64,000 bases of DNA. Source: Sphingobium baderi (GTDB lineage: Bacteria; Pseudomonadota; Alphaproteobacteria; Sphingomonadales; Sphingomonadaceae). Both the position numbers and the translations under genes were made by a program. Shown here piece after piece: positions 56,068-64,000 of this stretch; position 1 is the first letter of the stretch; every line of letters begins with the position of its first letter. The notes beneath the pieces are model-generated. The model saw only the letters and a program-made list of their open reading frames with translations, did no database searches and was not told the DNA's origin. The DNA is taken from contig NZ_CP013264.1 in the NCBI RefSeq assembly GCF_001456115.1, positions 2,870,501 through 2,934,500 of the forward strand. Reading direction: 5' to 3'.

Positions 56068-57018
56068 ATGGCTGAGGGCAGCCCGAAGGACGGCAATGGC
56101 AACGGCTCCAAGGAACCGGACAGTAGTAGCCATGAGGGCGGTTTATGGAGCGGCCTGAAGGCGCTGCTCTTCGGGGAGGATGAGGGGCACAGCCTCCGGC
56201 GCGAGTTGGAGGAGGCGCTCGACGAATATGACGAGGATGAGGAGCACGGCGCGCCCTCCCCCTCCAAAGGCGACCTGTCGGCAATCGAACGCCAGATGGT
56301 CCGCAACCTTCTCCATTTCTCCGAACATACGGTCGATGACGTCGCCGTCCCGCGCGCGGACATCATCGCCATTGAGGAAAAGGCGAGCTTTGCGGAACTG
56401 TCGGCGCTGTTTGCGGAAGCCGGGCACAGCCGCATCCCGGTCTATCGGGAAACGCTCGACACCATCGTCGGCATGATCCACATCCGCGACGCCTTCGCCA
56501 TAATGGCGGGCAAGTCACCGATGCCCGATACGCTGGAACCTCTGATCCGGCAGCCACTCTATGTGCCTGAAAGCATGGGGGCGCTGGATCTGCTCGCCGA
56601 AATGCGGGCGAAGCGGACCCATCTTGCCATCGTGCTGGACGAATATTCGGGGACCGAGGGACTACTGACCTTCGAAGATCTGGTCGAAGAAATCGTCGGC
56701 GAGGTCGAGGATGAGCATGACGAGGAGCCCGAAGCGATGCTGGTGCCGCTGGAAGGTGGCCTGTGGGAAGCGGACGCTCGCGCCGAGTTGGAGGATGTGG
56801 CCGAGGAAATCGACGATAAACTGGGCGACGTCGAGGAAGATGTCGACACGCTGGGCGGCCTTGCCTTCGTGCTGGCGGGCCATGTGCCGGAACCGGGCGA
56901 AATCGTGGAGCATCAGCAAAGCGGCTGGAAGCTGGAGGTGCTGGCCAGCGACGGACGCCGGGTGACGCGTCTGCGGCTGCACCCGCCGGTCGAGAAAGTG
57001 GAAGAGGAAGAAGCTTAG
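56068..57018 (+). CDS. CorC/HlyC-type CBS-domain protein
   Basis: A 316-residue cytoplasmic protein. Residues 1-60 are polar and acidic; two CBS domains span about 95-210 (VPRADIIAIEE, HSRIPVYRETLDTIVG, and VLDEYSGTEGLLTFEDLVEE); a CorC/HlyC transporter-associated domain ends it. CorC modulates magnesium and cobalt efflux; the family name hemolysin is historical. AGGAAG precedes the ATG. In related genomes lnt follows; here the PAP2 gene converges four bases on. Confidence 0.92.
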   Translation: MAEGSPKDGNGNGSKEPDSSSHEGGLWSGLKALLFGEDEGHSLRRELEEALDEYDEDEEHGAPSPSKGDLSAIERQMVRNLLHFSEHTVDDVAVPRADIIAIEEKASFAELSALFAEAGHSRIPVYRETLDTIVGMIHIRDAFAIMAGKSPMPDTLEPLIRQPLYVPESMGALDLLAEMRAKRTHLAIVLDEYSGTEGLLTFEDLVEEIVGEVEDEHDEEPEAMLVPLEGGLWEADARAELEDVAEEIDDKLGDVEEDVDTLGGLAFVLAGHVPEPGEIVEHQQSGWKLEVLASDGRRVTRLRLHPPVEKVEEEEA

Positions 57019-57022
57019 GCGA

Positions 57023-57676
57023 CTATCGGCCTCGACCCGCGCGCTGCTGCGAGGCGCGCGGCATCCAGCAGGCGCACAGGGCTAGCCAGCCGATACCCTC
57101 GATCCATCCGGCCAGCACATCGCTCGGCCAATGCACGCCCAGCCACACACGGCTGACGCCGATCAGCGCAATGACCACTCCGGCGGCGGCATAAGCGGGC
57201 CAGCGCCCTGCCAGCATCGCAAGCGCGCCGAAGAACATCATATTCCCCGCCGCATGGCCGCTGGGAAAGCTATAGCTGTGCACAATATCCAGATGTGGCA
57301 GCAGATCGGGACGTGGCGCTGAAAATATCTGTTTGAGCAACAGGTTAAGCAGCGTTCCTCCCGCCATCGTGGCCGCGAGCCACACCGCCGCGCGCCGTCG
57401 CCCGGACCAGAGCAGCAGGGCAAGCGCGCCCCCCAGGAGTAGCAACCGTCCGCCTGTGCCTCCCACCGTCGAAGCGAATTGCATGATAGTGGTGAAATGT
57501 TGCCCGCCTCCGCTGTCACGCAAACGGCCGGCTTCCATCATCAGCCCCTCATTCAGCCCGTCGAGCACACCTTGCCGATGGACCAACGCGACGATGACGA
57601 TACAAAGAAGCGCGAAGGCCAAAGCCCCCGCGCCTCTTTTCCATGATCGCCCGTCAGATATGGAGCGCGCGTCCAT
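57023..57676 (-). CDS. PAP2-family membrane phosphatase
   Basis: A 217-residue membrane protein with about six hydrophobic segments. The three phosphatase motifs are intact: KQIFSAPRP, PSGH, and SRVWLGVHWPSD. It dephosphorylates a lipid phosphate such as undecaprenyl pyrophosphate or phosphatidic acid; the substrate cannot be told. The ATG at 57676 overlaps the end of lpdA by 23 bases, so it is the last gene of the pdhC-thioesterase-lpdA run. An in-frame ATG at 57697 would extend the overlap. Confidence 0.86.
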   Translation of the reverse strand: MDARSISDGRSWKRGAGALAFALLCIVIVALVHRQGVLDGLNEGLMMEAGRLRDSGGGQHFTTIMQFASTVGGTGGRLLLLGGALALLLWSGRRRAAVWLAATMAGGTLLNLLLKQIFSAPRPDLLPHLDIVHSYSFPSGHAAGNMMFFGALAMLAGRWPAYAAAGVVIALIGVSRVWLGVHWPSDVLAGWIEGIGWLALCACWMPRASQQRAGRGR

Positions 57677-59069
57677 AGGCCGCCAGCACGCTTTCATGCA
57701 TGGCTTCGGAAATGGTCGGGTGCGGGAACACCGTTTCCATCAGTTCCGCTTCGGTCGTCTCCATCGTCTTACCAATGGTATAGCCCTGAATCATCTCGGT
57801 CACTTCCGCGCCGATCATGTGCGCGCCCAGCAGTTCGCCGGTCCTGGCATCAAACACGGTTTTCACGAACCCTTCCGCTTCGCCCAGCGCAATCGCCTTG
57901 CCATTACCGATGAAGGGGAAGTTTCCGACCTTGACTTCATAGCCCGCTTCCTTCGCCTTGGCTTCGGTAAGCCCGACGGAGGCGATCTGCGGATGACAAT
58001 AGGTGCAGCCGGGAATGTTGCGGACATCCATGGCATGCGGATGCACATCCTTGTTACCCAGCGCCTGCGCGATCGCTTCGGCAACGATCACGCCTTCATG
58101 GCTTGCCTTATGCGCCAGCCATGGCGGCGCGGTGACATCGCCAATGGCCCAGATGCCGTCGACATTGGTGCGGCCAAAATCGTCGGTCTTGATGTGGGAA
58201 CGCTGATCCGGCTCCACGCCGACATCTTCCAGACCCAGATCCTCGACATTGGGGACGATGCCGATGGCGACGATCACATGGCTGTATTCGCCAGCGACTT
58301 CCTTGCCCGCCTTGTCCTTGATCGTCGCTGTCACGCTCTTATCGCCGGTCGCGATCTTCTCGATCTTCGCGCCGGTCAGGATCTTCATGCCCTGCTTGGT
58401 CAGCGCCTTTTTGAGGAAGGCGGACACGTCCGCGTCCTCCACCGGCACGATCCGGTCCATCATCTCGACCACGGTCACGTCCGCGCCCATGTCATTGTAG
58501 AAGCTCGCAAACTCGATGCCGATCGCGCCCGAACCGATGACCAGCAGCTTGCCCGGCATTTCCGGGGGCGTCATGGCATGGCGATAGGTCCACACCCGCT
58601 TGCCGTCCGCCTTAAGCTGCGGCAAGTCGCGCGCGCGCGCGCCGGTGGCGACGATGATGTGCTTCGCGTTAAGCTCCTCGGTCTTGCCATCCTTCGTAAC
58701 GGACAGCTTTCCTTTGCCGGTCAGCTTGCCGTCGCCCATGTGCACGGCGATCTTGTTCTTCTTCATCAGGTGCGTGACGCCCTGATTGAGCTGCTTGGCA
58801 ACGCCACGCGAACGCTTGACCACCGCTTCGATATCGGCGCTGATCTTCTCGGCCGCCAACCCGTAATCCTTGGCATGTTGCATATAATGGAAGATTTCGG
58901 CGGAACGCAGCAGCGCCTTGGTCGGGATGCAGCCCCAGTTAAGGCAGATGCCGCCCAGATTTTCGCGCTCGACGATCGCCGTCTTCAGGCCCAATTGGGC
59001 ACAGCGGATCGCGGCGACATAGCCGCCGGGGCCGGAACCCAGAACGATGACATCGTAATTCTCAGCCAT
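57654..59069 (-). CDS. lpdA: Dihydrolipoyl dehydrogenase (E3)
   Basis: The 471-residue flavoprotein that reoxidises the lipoyl arms of 2-oxoacid dehydrogenase complexes. The FAD loop GSGPGGYVAA, the redox disulfide Cys42/Cys47 in GGICLNWGCIPTK, the NAD loop IGSGAIGIE near 185 and the C-terminal HPTISE base motif are all present. It lies 32 bases downstream of the thioesterase in the operon led by pdhC, so it most likely serves pyruvate dehydrogenase. Confidence 0.96.
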   Translation of the reverse strand: MAENYDVIVLGSGPGGYVAAIRCAQLGLKTAIVERENLGGICLNWGCIPTKALLRSAEIFHYMQHAKDYGLAAEKISADIEAVVKRSRGVAKQLNQGVTHLMKKNKIAVHMGDGKLTGKGKLSVTKDGKTEELNAKHIIVATGARARDLPQLKADGKRVWTYRHAMTPPEMPGKLLVIGSGAIGIEFASFYNDMGADVTVVEMMDRIVPVEDADVSAFLKKALTKQGMKILTGAKIEKIATGDKSVTATIKDKAGKEVAGEYSHVIVAIGIVPNVEDLGLEDVGVEPDQRSHIKTDDFGRTNVDGIWAIGDVTAPPWLAHKASHEGVIVAEAIAQALGNKDVHPHAMDVRNIPGCTYCHPQIASVGLTEAKAKEAGYEVKVGNFPFIGNGKAIALGEAEGFVKTVFDARTGELLGAHMIGAEVTEMIQGYTIGKTMETTEAELMETVFPHPTISEAMHESVLAAYGRALHI

Positions 59070-59101
59070 GTGTCACACTCGTTTCTTGAAGGATAGAATC
59101 A

Positions 59102-59503
59102 TCATGCAATCGCTAGCGGCGCCACCGTGCGCGGCTGACGATCCTCGCCAATCGCGACGAAGGTGAAGGTGGCCTGGGTCACCCGATAGGAACGGTCGTC
59201 ATGCCGCGTGCGTCGCCATGCCTCGACCGCGATGTGCATCGACGTTCGACCAACGCTCACAAGCTTGGCATAGACCGACACCTCGTCACCGACGACCACG
59301 GGCCGCAGGAAAGTCATGCCCTCCACGGCGATGGTCACGGCGCGCCCCTTCGAATGGCGGGCGGCGACCGATCCCGCCGCGGAGTCCATCAGGCTCATCA
59401 GCCAGCCACCGAAAATATCTCCATAGGGATTGGTGTCGGCGGGCATGGCGATAACGCGGACGGCGGGACTGCCGGCAGGCGGCTGTTCCTCGGCCTGCAC
59501 CAT
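59102..59503 (-). CDS. Acyl-CoA thioesterase, hotdog fold (YciA-like)
   Basis: A 133-residue hotdog-fold enzyme. The segment ADTNPYGDIFGGWLMSLMD contains the catalytic Asp region of YciA-type thioesterases, and the ARHSKGRAVTIAVEGMTFLRP strand follows. It hydrolyses acyl-CoA. Its ATG overlaps the pdhC stop as ATGA, so it is made with pyruvate dehydrogenase; a role in limiting acetyl-CoA or sparing CoA is inference. Confidence 0.9.
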   Translation of the reverse strand: MVQAEEQPPAGSPAVRVIAMPADTNPYGDIFGGWLMSLMDSAAGSVAARHSKGRAVTIAVEGMTFLRPVVVGDEVSVYAKLVSVGRTSMHIAVEAWRRTRHDDRSYRVTQATFTFVAIGEDRQPRTVAPLAIA

Positions 59504-60810
59504 CAGGCAAGCATTCCCAGCGGATTTTCAACCAGTTGCTTGAACACCTGCATCAGCCGCGCGCCATCCGCCCCGTCAATGGCCCGATGATCGAAGCTGC
59601 CGGTCGCGGACATGACGGTCGCAATCTGAAGGCTGTCGTCGATGACATAGGGCCGCTTTTCGCCTGCGCCGATGGCCATGATCATGCCCTGGGGCGGATT
59701 GATGACAGCTTCGAACTGCTTGATGCCGAACATGCCCATATTGGATAGGGATGCGGTGCCGCCCTGATATTCCTCCGGCTTGAGCTTCCCTTCCTTGGCG
59801 CGCCCGGCCAGATCCTTCATCGCGGTGGAGATGGCGGCGACGCCCCGGCTGTCCGCTTCGGTGATGATCGGCGTGATGAGGCCGCCCGGGATCGACACGG
59901 CAACGGAAATATCGGCGCGCTGGAACTTCAACATCTGGTCGCCCGCAAACTGGACATTGCATTCGGGCACCTGGATCAGCGCGACGCCCAGCGCCTTGAT
60001 GAGCAGGTCGTTGACCGAAAGCTTCACGCCTCGCCCCGACAGTCCATCATTCAGGTCTGCCCGCAGCTTAAGCAGCCTGTCGAGCTGAATGTCGACGGTC
60101 AGGTAGATGTGGGGCACCTGCTGTTTGGATTCGGTGAGGCGGCGCGCGATCGTCTTTCGCATGCTCGACAGCTTGACGACCTCATGCGGGATACCGAAAT
60201 CCTGTACGGGAGCAGACGCGCCCACCGGCGACGGCGCAGCGGCGGGAACTGCACCAGCGGCAGGCACAACCGCGCCGGGCTTCACGCCTTCCAGATCGGC
60301 CTTCACGATGCGGCCGTTGGGGCCGGAACCCGAGACACTGGCCAGATCGAGACCCTTTTCCTGCGCCAGACGACGGGCAAGCGGGCTGGCCTTGATCCGG
60401 TCGCCATCCTGTTTCGCCAGAGCGGGACCGGCCTTCGGCGCGACGGCTTCCGTCGGCGCGGCATCCGCTTTTGCGGTCTCTGCCTTGGGTGCCGGCGCGG
60501 CTTCGGCGCTAGCCGCTGGAGCCGCCTCCGCCTTGCCGCCGCCCTTCGCGGCTTCCGCCACATCTTCGCCCTCTTCGGCCAAAATGGCGATGACGGTGCC
60601 GACCTTCACGCCTTCGCTGCCTTCCGCGACAGTGATCTTTGCGATGATGCCCTCATCGACGGCCTCGAACTCCATCGTGGCCTTGTCCGTCTCGATCTCC
60701 GCCAGAAGGTCGCCCGACGAAACGGAGTCCCCCTCCTTTACCAGCCACTTGGCCAGCGTTCCTTCCTCCATGGTCGGTGACAGGGCAGGCATCTGGATCG
60801 TCTTGCTCAT
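59503..60810 (-). CDS. pdhC: Dihydrolipoyllysine acetyltransferase (E2) of pyruvate dehydrogenase
   Basis: A 435-residue E2 subunit. One lipoyl domain has its modified Lys43 in ETDKATME, followed by an Ala/Pro linker, a peripheral-subunit-binding domain near residues 140-175 ([17 protein letters not shown]) and the catalytic domain ending in [14 protein letters not shown] with the active His and Asp. The linker is typical of mitochondrial-type E2. E1 genes are not in the window, while lpdA is downstream. The first gene of the operon, with AAAAGGCCCACCG before the ATG. Confidence 0.96.
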   Translation of the reverse strand: MSKTIQMPALSPTMEEGTLAKWLVKEGDSVSSGDLLAEIETDKATMEFEAVDEGIIAKITVAEGSEGVKVGTVIAILAEEGEDVAEAAKGGGKAEAAPAASAEAAPAPKAETAKADAAPTEAVAPKAGPALAKQDGDRIKASPLARRLAQEKGLDLASVSGSGPNGRIVKADLEGVKPGAVVPAAGAVPAAAPSPVGASAPVQDFGIPHEVVKLSSMRKTIARRLTESKQQVPHIYLTVDIQLDRLLKLRADLNDGLSGRGVKLSVNDLLIKALGVALIQVPECNVQFAGDQMLKFQRADISVAVSIPGGLITPIITEADSRGVAAISTAMKDLAGRAKEGKLKPEEYQGGTASLSNMGMFGIKQFEAVINPPQGMIMAIGAGEKRPYVIDDSLQIATVMSATGSFDHRAIDGADGARLMQVFKQLVENPLGMLA

Positions 60811-60999
60811 CGGTGGGCCTTTTCTTATCGCATATCCGTTGGCAGAAAGCCTTTTCAGGCCCGTTTCGGCGCTTTGAGGGAAGCGGTCAAGGGCGCGCCT
60901 TGCGCTGGGCCCGATTATGCATCACATTTCACCCAGTTGGTTCATGGAACCGACAAAGACGGATATTTGGGCCGTCGGACATATGCGGGGGCATGCGAA

Positions 61000-61455
61000 G
61001 TGCGGACATATCTGGTTGTCGTGGACGAATCGCCCGAAGCGGAAACCGCGCTGCGTTTCGCTGCCCGGCGCGCGGCCAAGACCAATGGCGCGGTGCGTAT
61101 CCTGGCGCTCATTCCGCCCGCCGAATTCGTGCAATGGAGCGGCGTGCAGGCGACGATGGAGGATGAGGCGCATCAACGCGCCGAAGCGCTGGTGATGAGC
61201 GCGGCGGGCACGCTGACCAACGAATCCGGCATCCGCCCCAGCATCACCGTCAAGCAGGGCGATCCGGTGGCGGTGGTTCGCAACACATTGGACGAAATGG
61301 ATGATGTCGCCGCTCTCGTGCTGGGCGCGGCGGCCAGCGGCCCGCCCGGAAAGCTCGTTTCCCATTTCGCGGGCGCGGATGCGGGCAAATTGCCCTGCCC
61401 CATCATGATCATCCCCGGCGGTTTGGATGCCGAGGCGATCGACCGCCTGAGTTGA
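61000..61455 (+). CDS. UspA-like universal stress protein
   Basis: A 151-residue single Usp domain. The opening TYLVVVDESPEAETALRFA and the segment LVLGAAASGPPGKLVSHF match the family, but the canonical glycine-rich ATP motif GxxGx9G is only partly kept. The start is probably GTG at 61000, preceded by GGGG; longer in-frame starts reach back to 60874. The 189 bases between pdhC and this start form a divergent promoter region without clear elements. It converges with rnr, three bases away. Confidence 0.85.
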   Translation: MRTYLVVVDESPEAETALRFAARRAAKTNGAVRILALIPPAEFVQWSGVQATMEDEAHQRAEALVMSAAGTLTNESGIRPSITVKQGDPVAVVRNTLDEMDDVAALVLGAAASGPPGKLVSHFAGADAGKLPCPIMIIPGGLDAEAIDRLS

Positions 61456-61458
61456 TCC

Positions 61459-63786
61459 TCACCGTTTCCTGTGCTTGCCCCGCGTGCTGCCGATATGACG
61501 GATATTGGCGGGACGGCCACGCTTGATCCCCGGCCGCGCGCGATCTTTCCTGAAGCTCGGCCGCTGCGGCAGCGCATCGGGCAGTTCGAAGCGTAGCGCG
61601 CCGTTGATCGGGTCCGCCTCCGCCAGCCGCAGTTGCAGCCGCTGGCCCACCGTGTAGCGATCGCCACTCTCCACGCCCTGCAAGGCGCGGGCGGCTTCAT
61701 CATAATAGAAGCGTTCGTCGCCCAGCGTCGATACCGGCACCAGCCCGTCGCCGCCCAGCCCTTCGACCGTGGCGAAGAAGCCGAAATTCTGAACGCCGGT
61801 GATCCGCGCTTCGACCAGTTCGCCGACATGCGCCGCCAGGAAGGCCGCGACATAGCGGTCGACGGTTTCCCGCTCCGCCTCCATCGCGCGGCGTTCATGC
61901 TGGCTGATCATCTCGCCCACGCGGCCCATATTCTCATAATCATCGCCGCTGAGCGCGGTCCGGTCGGGCAGTGCCCCACCCTTGGGCGCGGGCAGTTCCA
62001 GCCCATAGGCTCCCACCAATGCCCGATGCACCAGCAGGTCGGCATAGCGCCGGATGGGCGAGGTGAAATGCGCGTAGCTGCCCAGCGCCAGCCCGAAATG
62101 CCCCATATTCTGCGGGCTGTAATAGGCCTGTGTCTGGCTGCGGAGGATCTGTTCCATGATCTGCGGTTTTTCCTCCGCCTCGCCGACGCGTTCGATCAGG
62201 CGATTGAAGGTCGACGGCTTGATGACCTGCCCCAGTGCGAAGTCGATGTCGAAGGTCGCGAGATAATCCTTGAGCGCCACCAGCTTGTCGCGGCTGGGCG
62301 GTTCATGGTCGCGATACATGACCGGCGCCTTCTTCGCCTCCAGCGCTTTGGCGGCGGCAACATTGGCGGCGATCATATAATCCTCGATCAGCATATGCGC
62401 GTCGAGCCTTTCGCGCACGGCAACGCTCACGATTTTGCCCCATTCGTCCAGCACCACGCGCCGTTCGGGCAGGTCCAGCGCCAGCGGATCGCGCTTCTCC
62501 CGCGCTCTGCGAAGCAGCGCCCAGCAGGCCCACAATGGCCTCAACGCCGGTTCCAGCAGCGCATGATCCTTCGCGCCGTCAATGGCCGCCTGCGCGTCCT
62601 CATAAGCCAGCACTGCCGCCACCCGGATCACAGAACGGGAAAAGCGCCATGACGTCACCTTGCCCGCCGCGTTGACGATGAGATGACAGGCCATGGCCGC
62701 CCGGTCCTCACCGGCGCGAAGGGAACACATGTCGGATGAAAGCTGGTGTGGCAGCATCGGCACGACCAGGTCAGGAAAATAGACGCTGTTCCCACGCTTG
62801 CGCGCCTCCCGGTCCAGCGCGCTGCCGGGACGGACATAATAGCTGACGTCCGCGATGGCGACGATGGCGCGATAGCCTCCGGGATTGGCGGGATCGTCGT
62901 CCGGCGCGGCCCAGACGGCGTCGTCATGATCGCGCGCATCCACCGGGTCGATGGCGACGATGGGCAAATGCCGCAAATCCTCGCGCTTATCCTCATGCAA
63001 AGGCAATCCGGATGCCGTGACGGCCTCCTCCTCCACCTGCTCGGAAAAGACATGGGGAATGCCGTGCTTGTGAATCGCGATCAGGCTGAAGCTGCGCGGC
63101 GCGAAGGGATCGCCTAGAATATCCGTGACACGCGCGGTGATGCGGGGCGGGCGCCCGACCGGCTCGGCCAGCACCAGATCGCCGGGCTTGGCCGTGCCCG
63201 CGTCGGAAATGGGCGTATCCCGGCGGATGCGCTTGTCGACGGGGCGCAGCCACAGCTTGCCGACGCCATTTTGTTCTTTCGGCCCTTCCTCCACCACGCC
63301 CAGCAATTCCTCGCTGGCCTTGGCGAGCTTCTTCATCGGGTGGGCGACCCAGCCGCGCCCGGCTTCCTCCGTCCGCGCCAATATCCGATCGCCGATGGTC
63401 AAAGCGCCGCGCTTGCCCCGCTCGACCACGCGCAGGCGGGGCGCGGGCTGGCCTTCCGCTTCCCAGCGTTCGGGCGTGGCGATCAGCGTGGTGTCGTCCA
63501 CATCGACGATCCGCAACACCGTCACCTTGGGCACGCCGCCCATCTTGTGAAAGGCGCGCGCGGGACCGATGTCGATCAGCCCTTCGTCCGCCATGTCCTT
63601 CAGCAGTGCCTTGAGCGCGATCTTCTCCTGCCCCTTGAGGCCGAACGCTTTGGCAATTTCACGCTTGCCCGCGGGCTGGTCGGAGGATGTGATGAACTCC
63701 ATCACCTGATCGCGGGTTGGAAAACCGGCAGGCCGCACCTTGGCGCGAGGTGTGGTCGATTTCTTCTGCTTTTCGGTAGATGCCAT
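61459..63786 (-). CDS. rnr: Ribonuclease R
   Basis: A 775-residue 3'-5' exoribonuclease that degrades structured RNA. It has an N-terminal winged helix (residues 25-90), cold-shock-like domains, the catalytic RNB domain with the acidic cluster AIDPVDARDHDDAV near residue 287, an S1 domain near 640, and a basic C-terminal tail (RGRPANIRHIGSTRGKHRKR). Length and order match RNase R, not RNase II. No ribosome site stands out upstream of 63786. Confidence 0.95.
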   Translation of the reverse strand: MASTEKQKKSTTPRAKVRPAGFPTRDQVMEFITSSDQPAGKREIAKAFGLKGQEKIALKALLKDMADEGLIDIGPARAFHKMGGVPKVTVLRIVDVDDTTLIATPERWEAEGQPAPRLRVVERGKRGALTIGDRILARTEEAGRGWVAHPMKKLAKASEELLGVVEEGPKEQNGVGKLWLRPVDKRIRRDTPISDAGTAKPGDLVLAEPVGRPPRITARVTDILGDPFAPRSFSLIAIHKHGIPHVFSEQVEEEAVTASGLPLHEDKREDLRHLPIVAIDPVDARDHDDAVWAAPDDDPANPGGYRAIVAIADVSYYVRPGSALDREARKRGNSVYFPDLVVPMLPHQLSSDMCSLRAGEDRAAMACHLIVNAAGKVTSWRFSRSVIRVAAVLAYEDAQAAIDGAKDHALLEPALRPLWACWALLRRAREKRDPLALDLPERRVVLDEWGKIVSVAVRERLDAHMLIEDYMIAANVAAAKALEAKKAPVMYRDHEPPSRDKLVALKDYLATFDIDFALGQVIKPSTFNRLIERVGEAEEKPQIMEQILRSQTQAYYSPQNMGHFGLALGSYAHFTSPIRRYADLLVHRALVGAYGLELPAPKGGALPDRTALSGDDYENMGRVGEMISQHERRAMEAERETVDRYVAAFLAAHVGELVEARITGVQNFGFFATVEGLGGDGLVPVSTLGDERFYYDEAARALQGVESGDRYTVGQRLQLRLAEADPINGALRFELPDALPQRPSFRKDRARPGIKRGRPANIRHIGSTRGKHRKR

Positions 63787-63865
63787 GGCCCTGCTATAGG
63801 GAGCGCCCGGCCCCCGCGCCAGTGCGACGGGGAATAAAGACGGACAGCGCCAGGCTATTTGAAGA

Positions 63866-63940
<75 letters not shown>

Positions 63941-64000
63941 CTCGCTGTCCGGGGACGCCCATACTATCAGATGACGCCGAACGTCCAGCCCTCAGTCGCG

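Overview
The window is a stretch of high-GC alphaproteobacterial chromosome. Gene content and order point to the Sphingomonadales (Sphingobium/Sphingomonas/Novosphingobium type): a trpF-trpB-trpA-accD-folC run, a nfuA-tsaB-rimI-MucR-fur-plsC-miaB-phoH-ybeY-corC block, a FYDLN-type acidic zinc protein, and a pdhC-thioesterase-lpdA operon. No insertion sequence, phage gene, plasmid gene or CRISPR array is visible. Nearly every base belongs to a well-formed gene, and gaps above 300 bases are rare. The genus is inferred from gene order, not proven.

Layout. 1-5,150: 5' part of lipA, a translationally coupled trio (beta-carbonic anhydrase, NYN-domain nuclease, acylphosphatase), ettA, a tiny Asn/Ala-repeat lipoprotein, and tRNA-Pro and tRNA-Ile2/Met genes. 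5,170-11,250: a histidine-kinase-like protein with a degraded ATPase domain followed by a polysaccharide-deacetylase-like protein, an Lrp/AsnC regulator with a palindromic site upstream, and two tandem paralogous secreted repeat proteins separated by a perfect 13-bp hairpin. 11,500-16,600: gyrA, a DUF952 protein, and a divergent membrane-lipid pair (ceramide-glucosyltransferase-like enzyme and LpxL-like acyltransferase). 16,600-23,400: tryptophan, malonyl-CoA and folate genes, an uncharacterised CCC-motif protein behind a Fur-box-like palindrome, and an AmpG-type permease. 23,400-30,800: a stand-alone receiver protein, a pseudouridine synthase, rsmD, a Pro/Ala-rich secreted protein, a GFA-fold protein, a UvrD helicase, an alpha/beta hydrolase, two identical tRNA-Ala genes, a repeat-like double hairpin and the FYDLN protein. 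30,900-37,500: aroA-cmk-rpsA-ihfB, tRNA-Leu, a universal stress protein, a small winged-helix-like protein and ogt. 37,500-44,000: a complete tripartite RND efflux operon with a divergent TetR regulator and an obvious operator. 44,000-49,300: a secreted M16 peptidase, rhlE with a long leader and a PNPOx-fold protein. 49,400-57,000: the nfuA-to-corC block. 57,000-64,000: PAP2 phosphatase, lpdA, thioesterase, pdhC, a UspA-like protein, rnr and tRNA-Thr.

Most genes are core housekeeping functions in tight operons with 1-4 base overlaps. I see no obviously new multi-gene system. The better leads are regulatory and structural: the Fur-type site at the CCC-motif gene, the paired secreted paralogues, the glycolipid/acyltransferase divergon, an 18-bp perfect palindrome upstream of the pseudouridine synthase, the leaders of rpsA and rhlE, and the kinase-like protein lacking ATP-binding residues. 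Operator, terminator and leader calls rest on reading complementarity by eye; no folding or database search was run.
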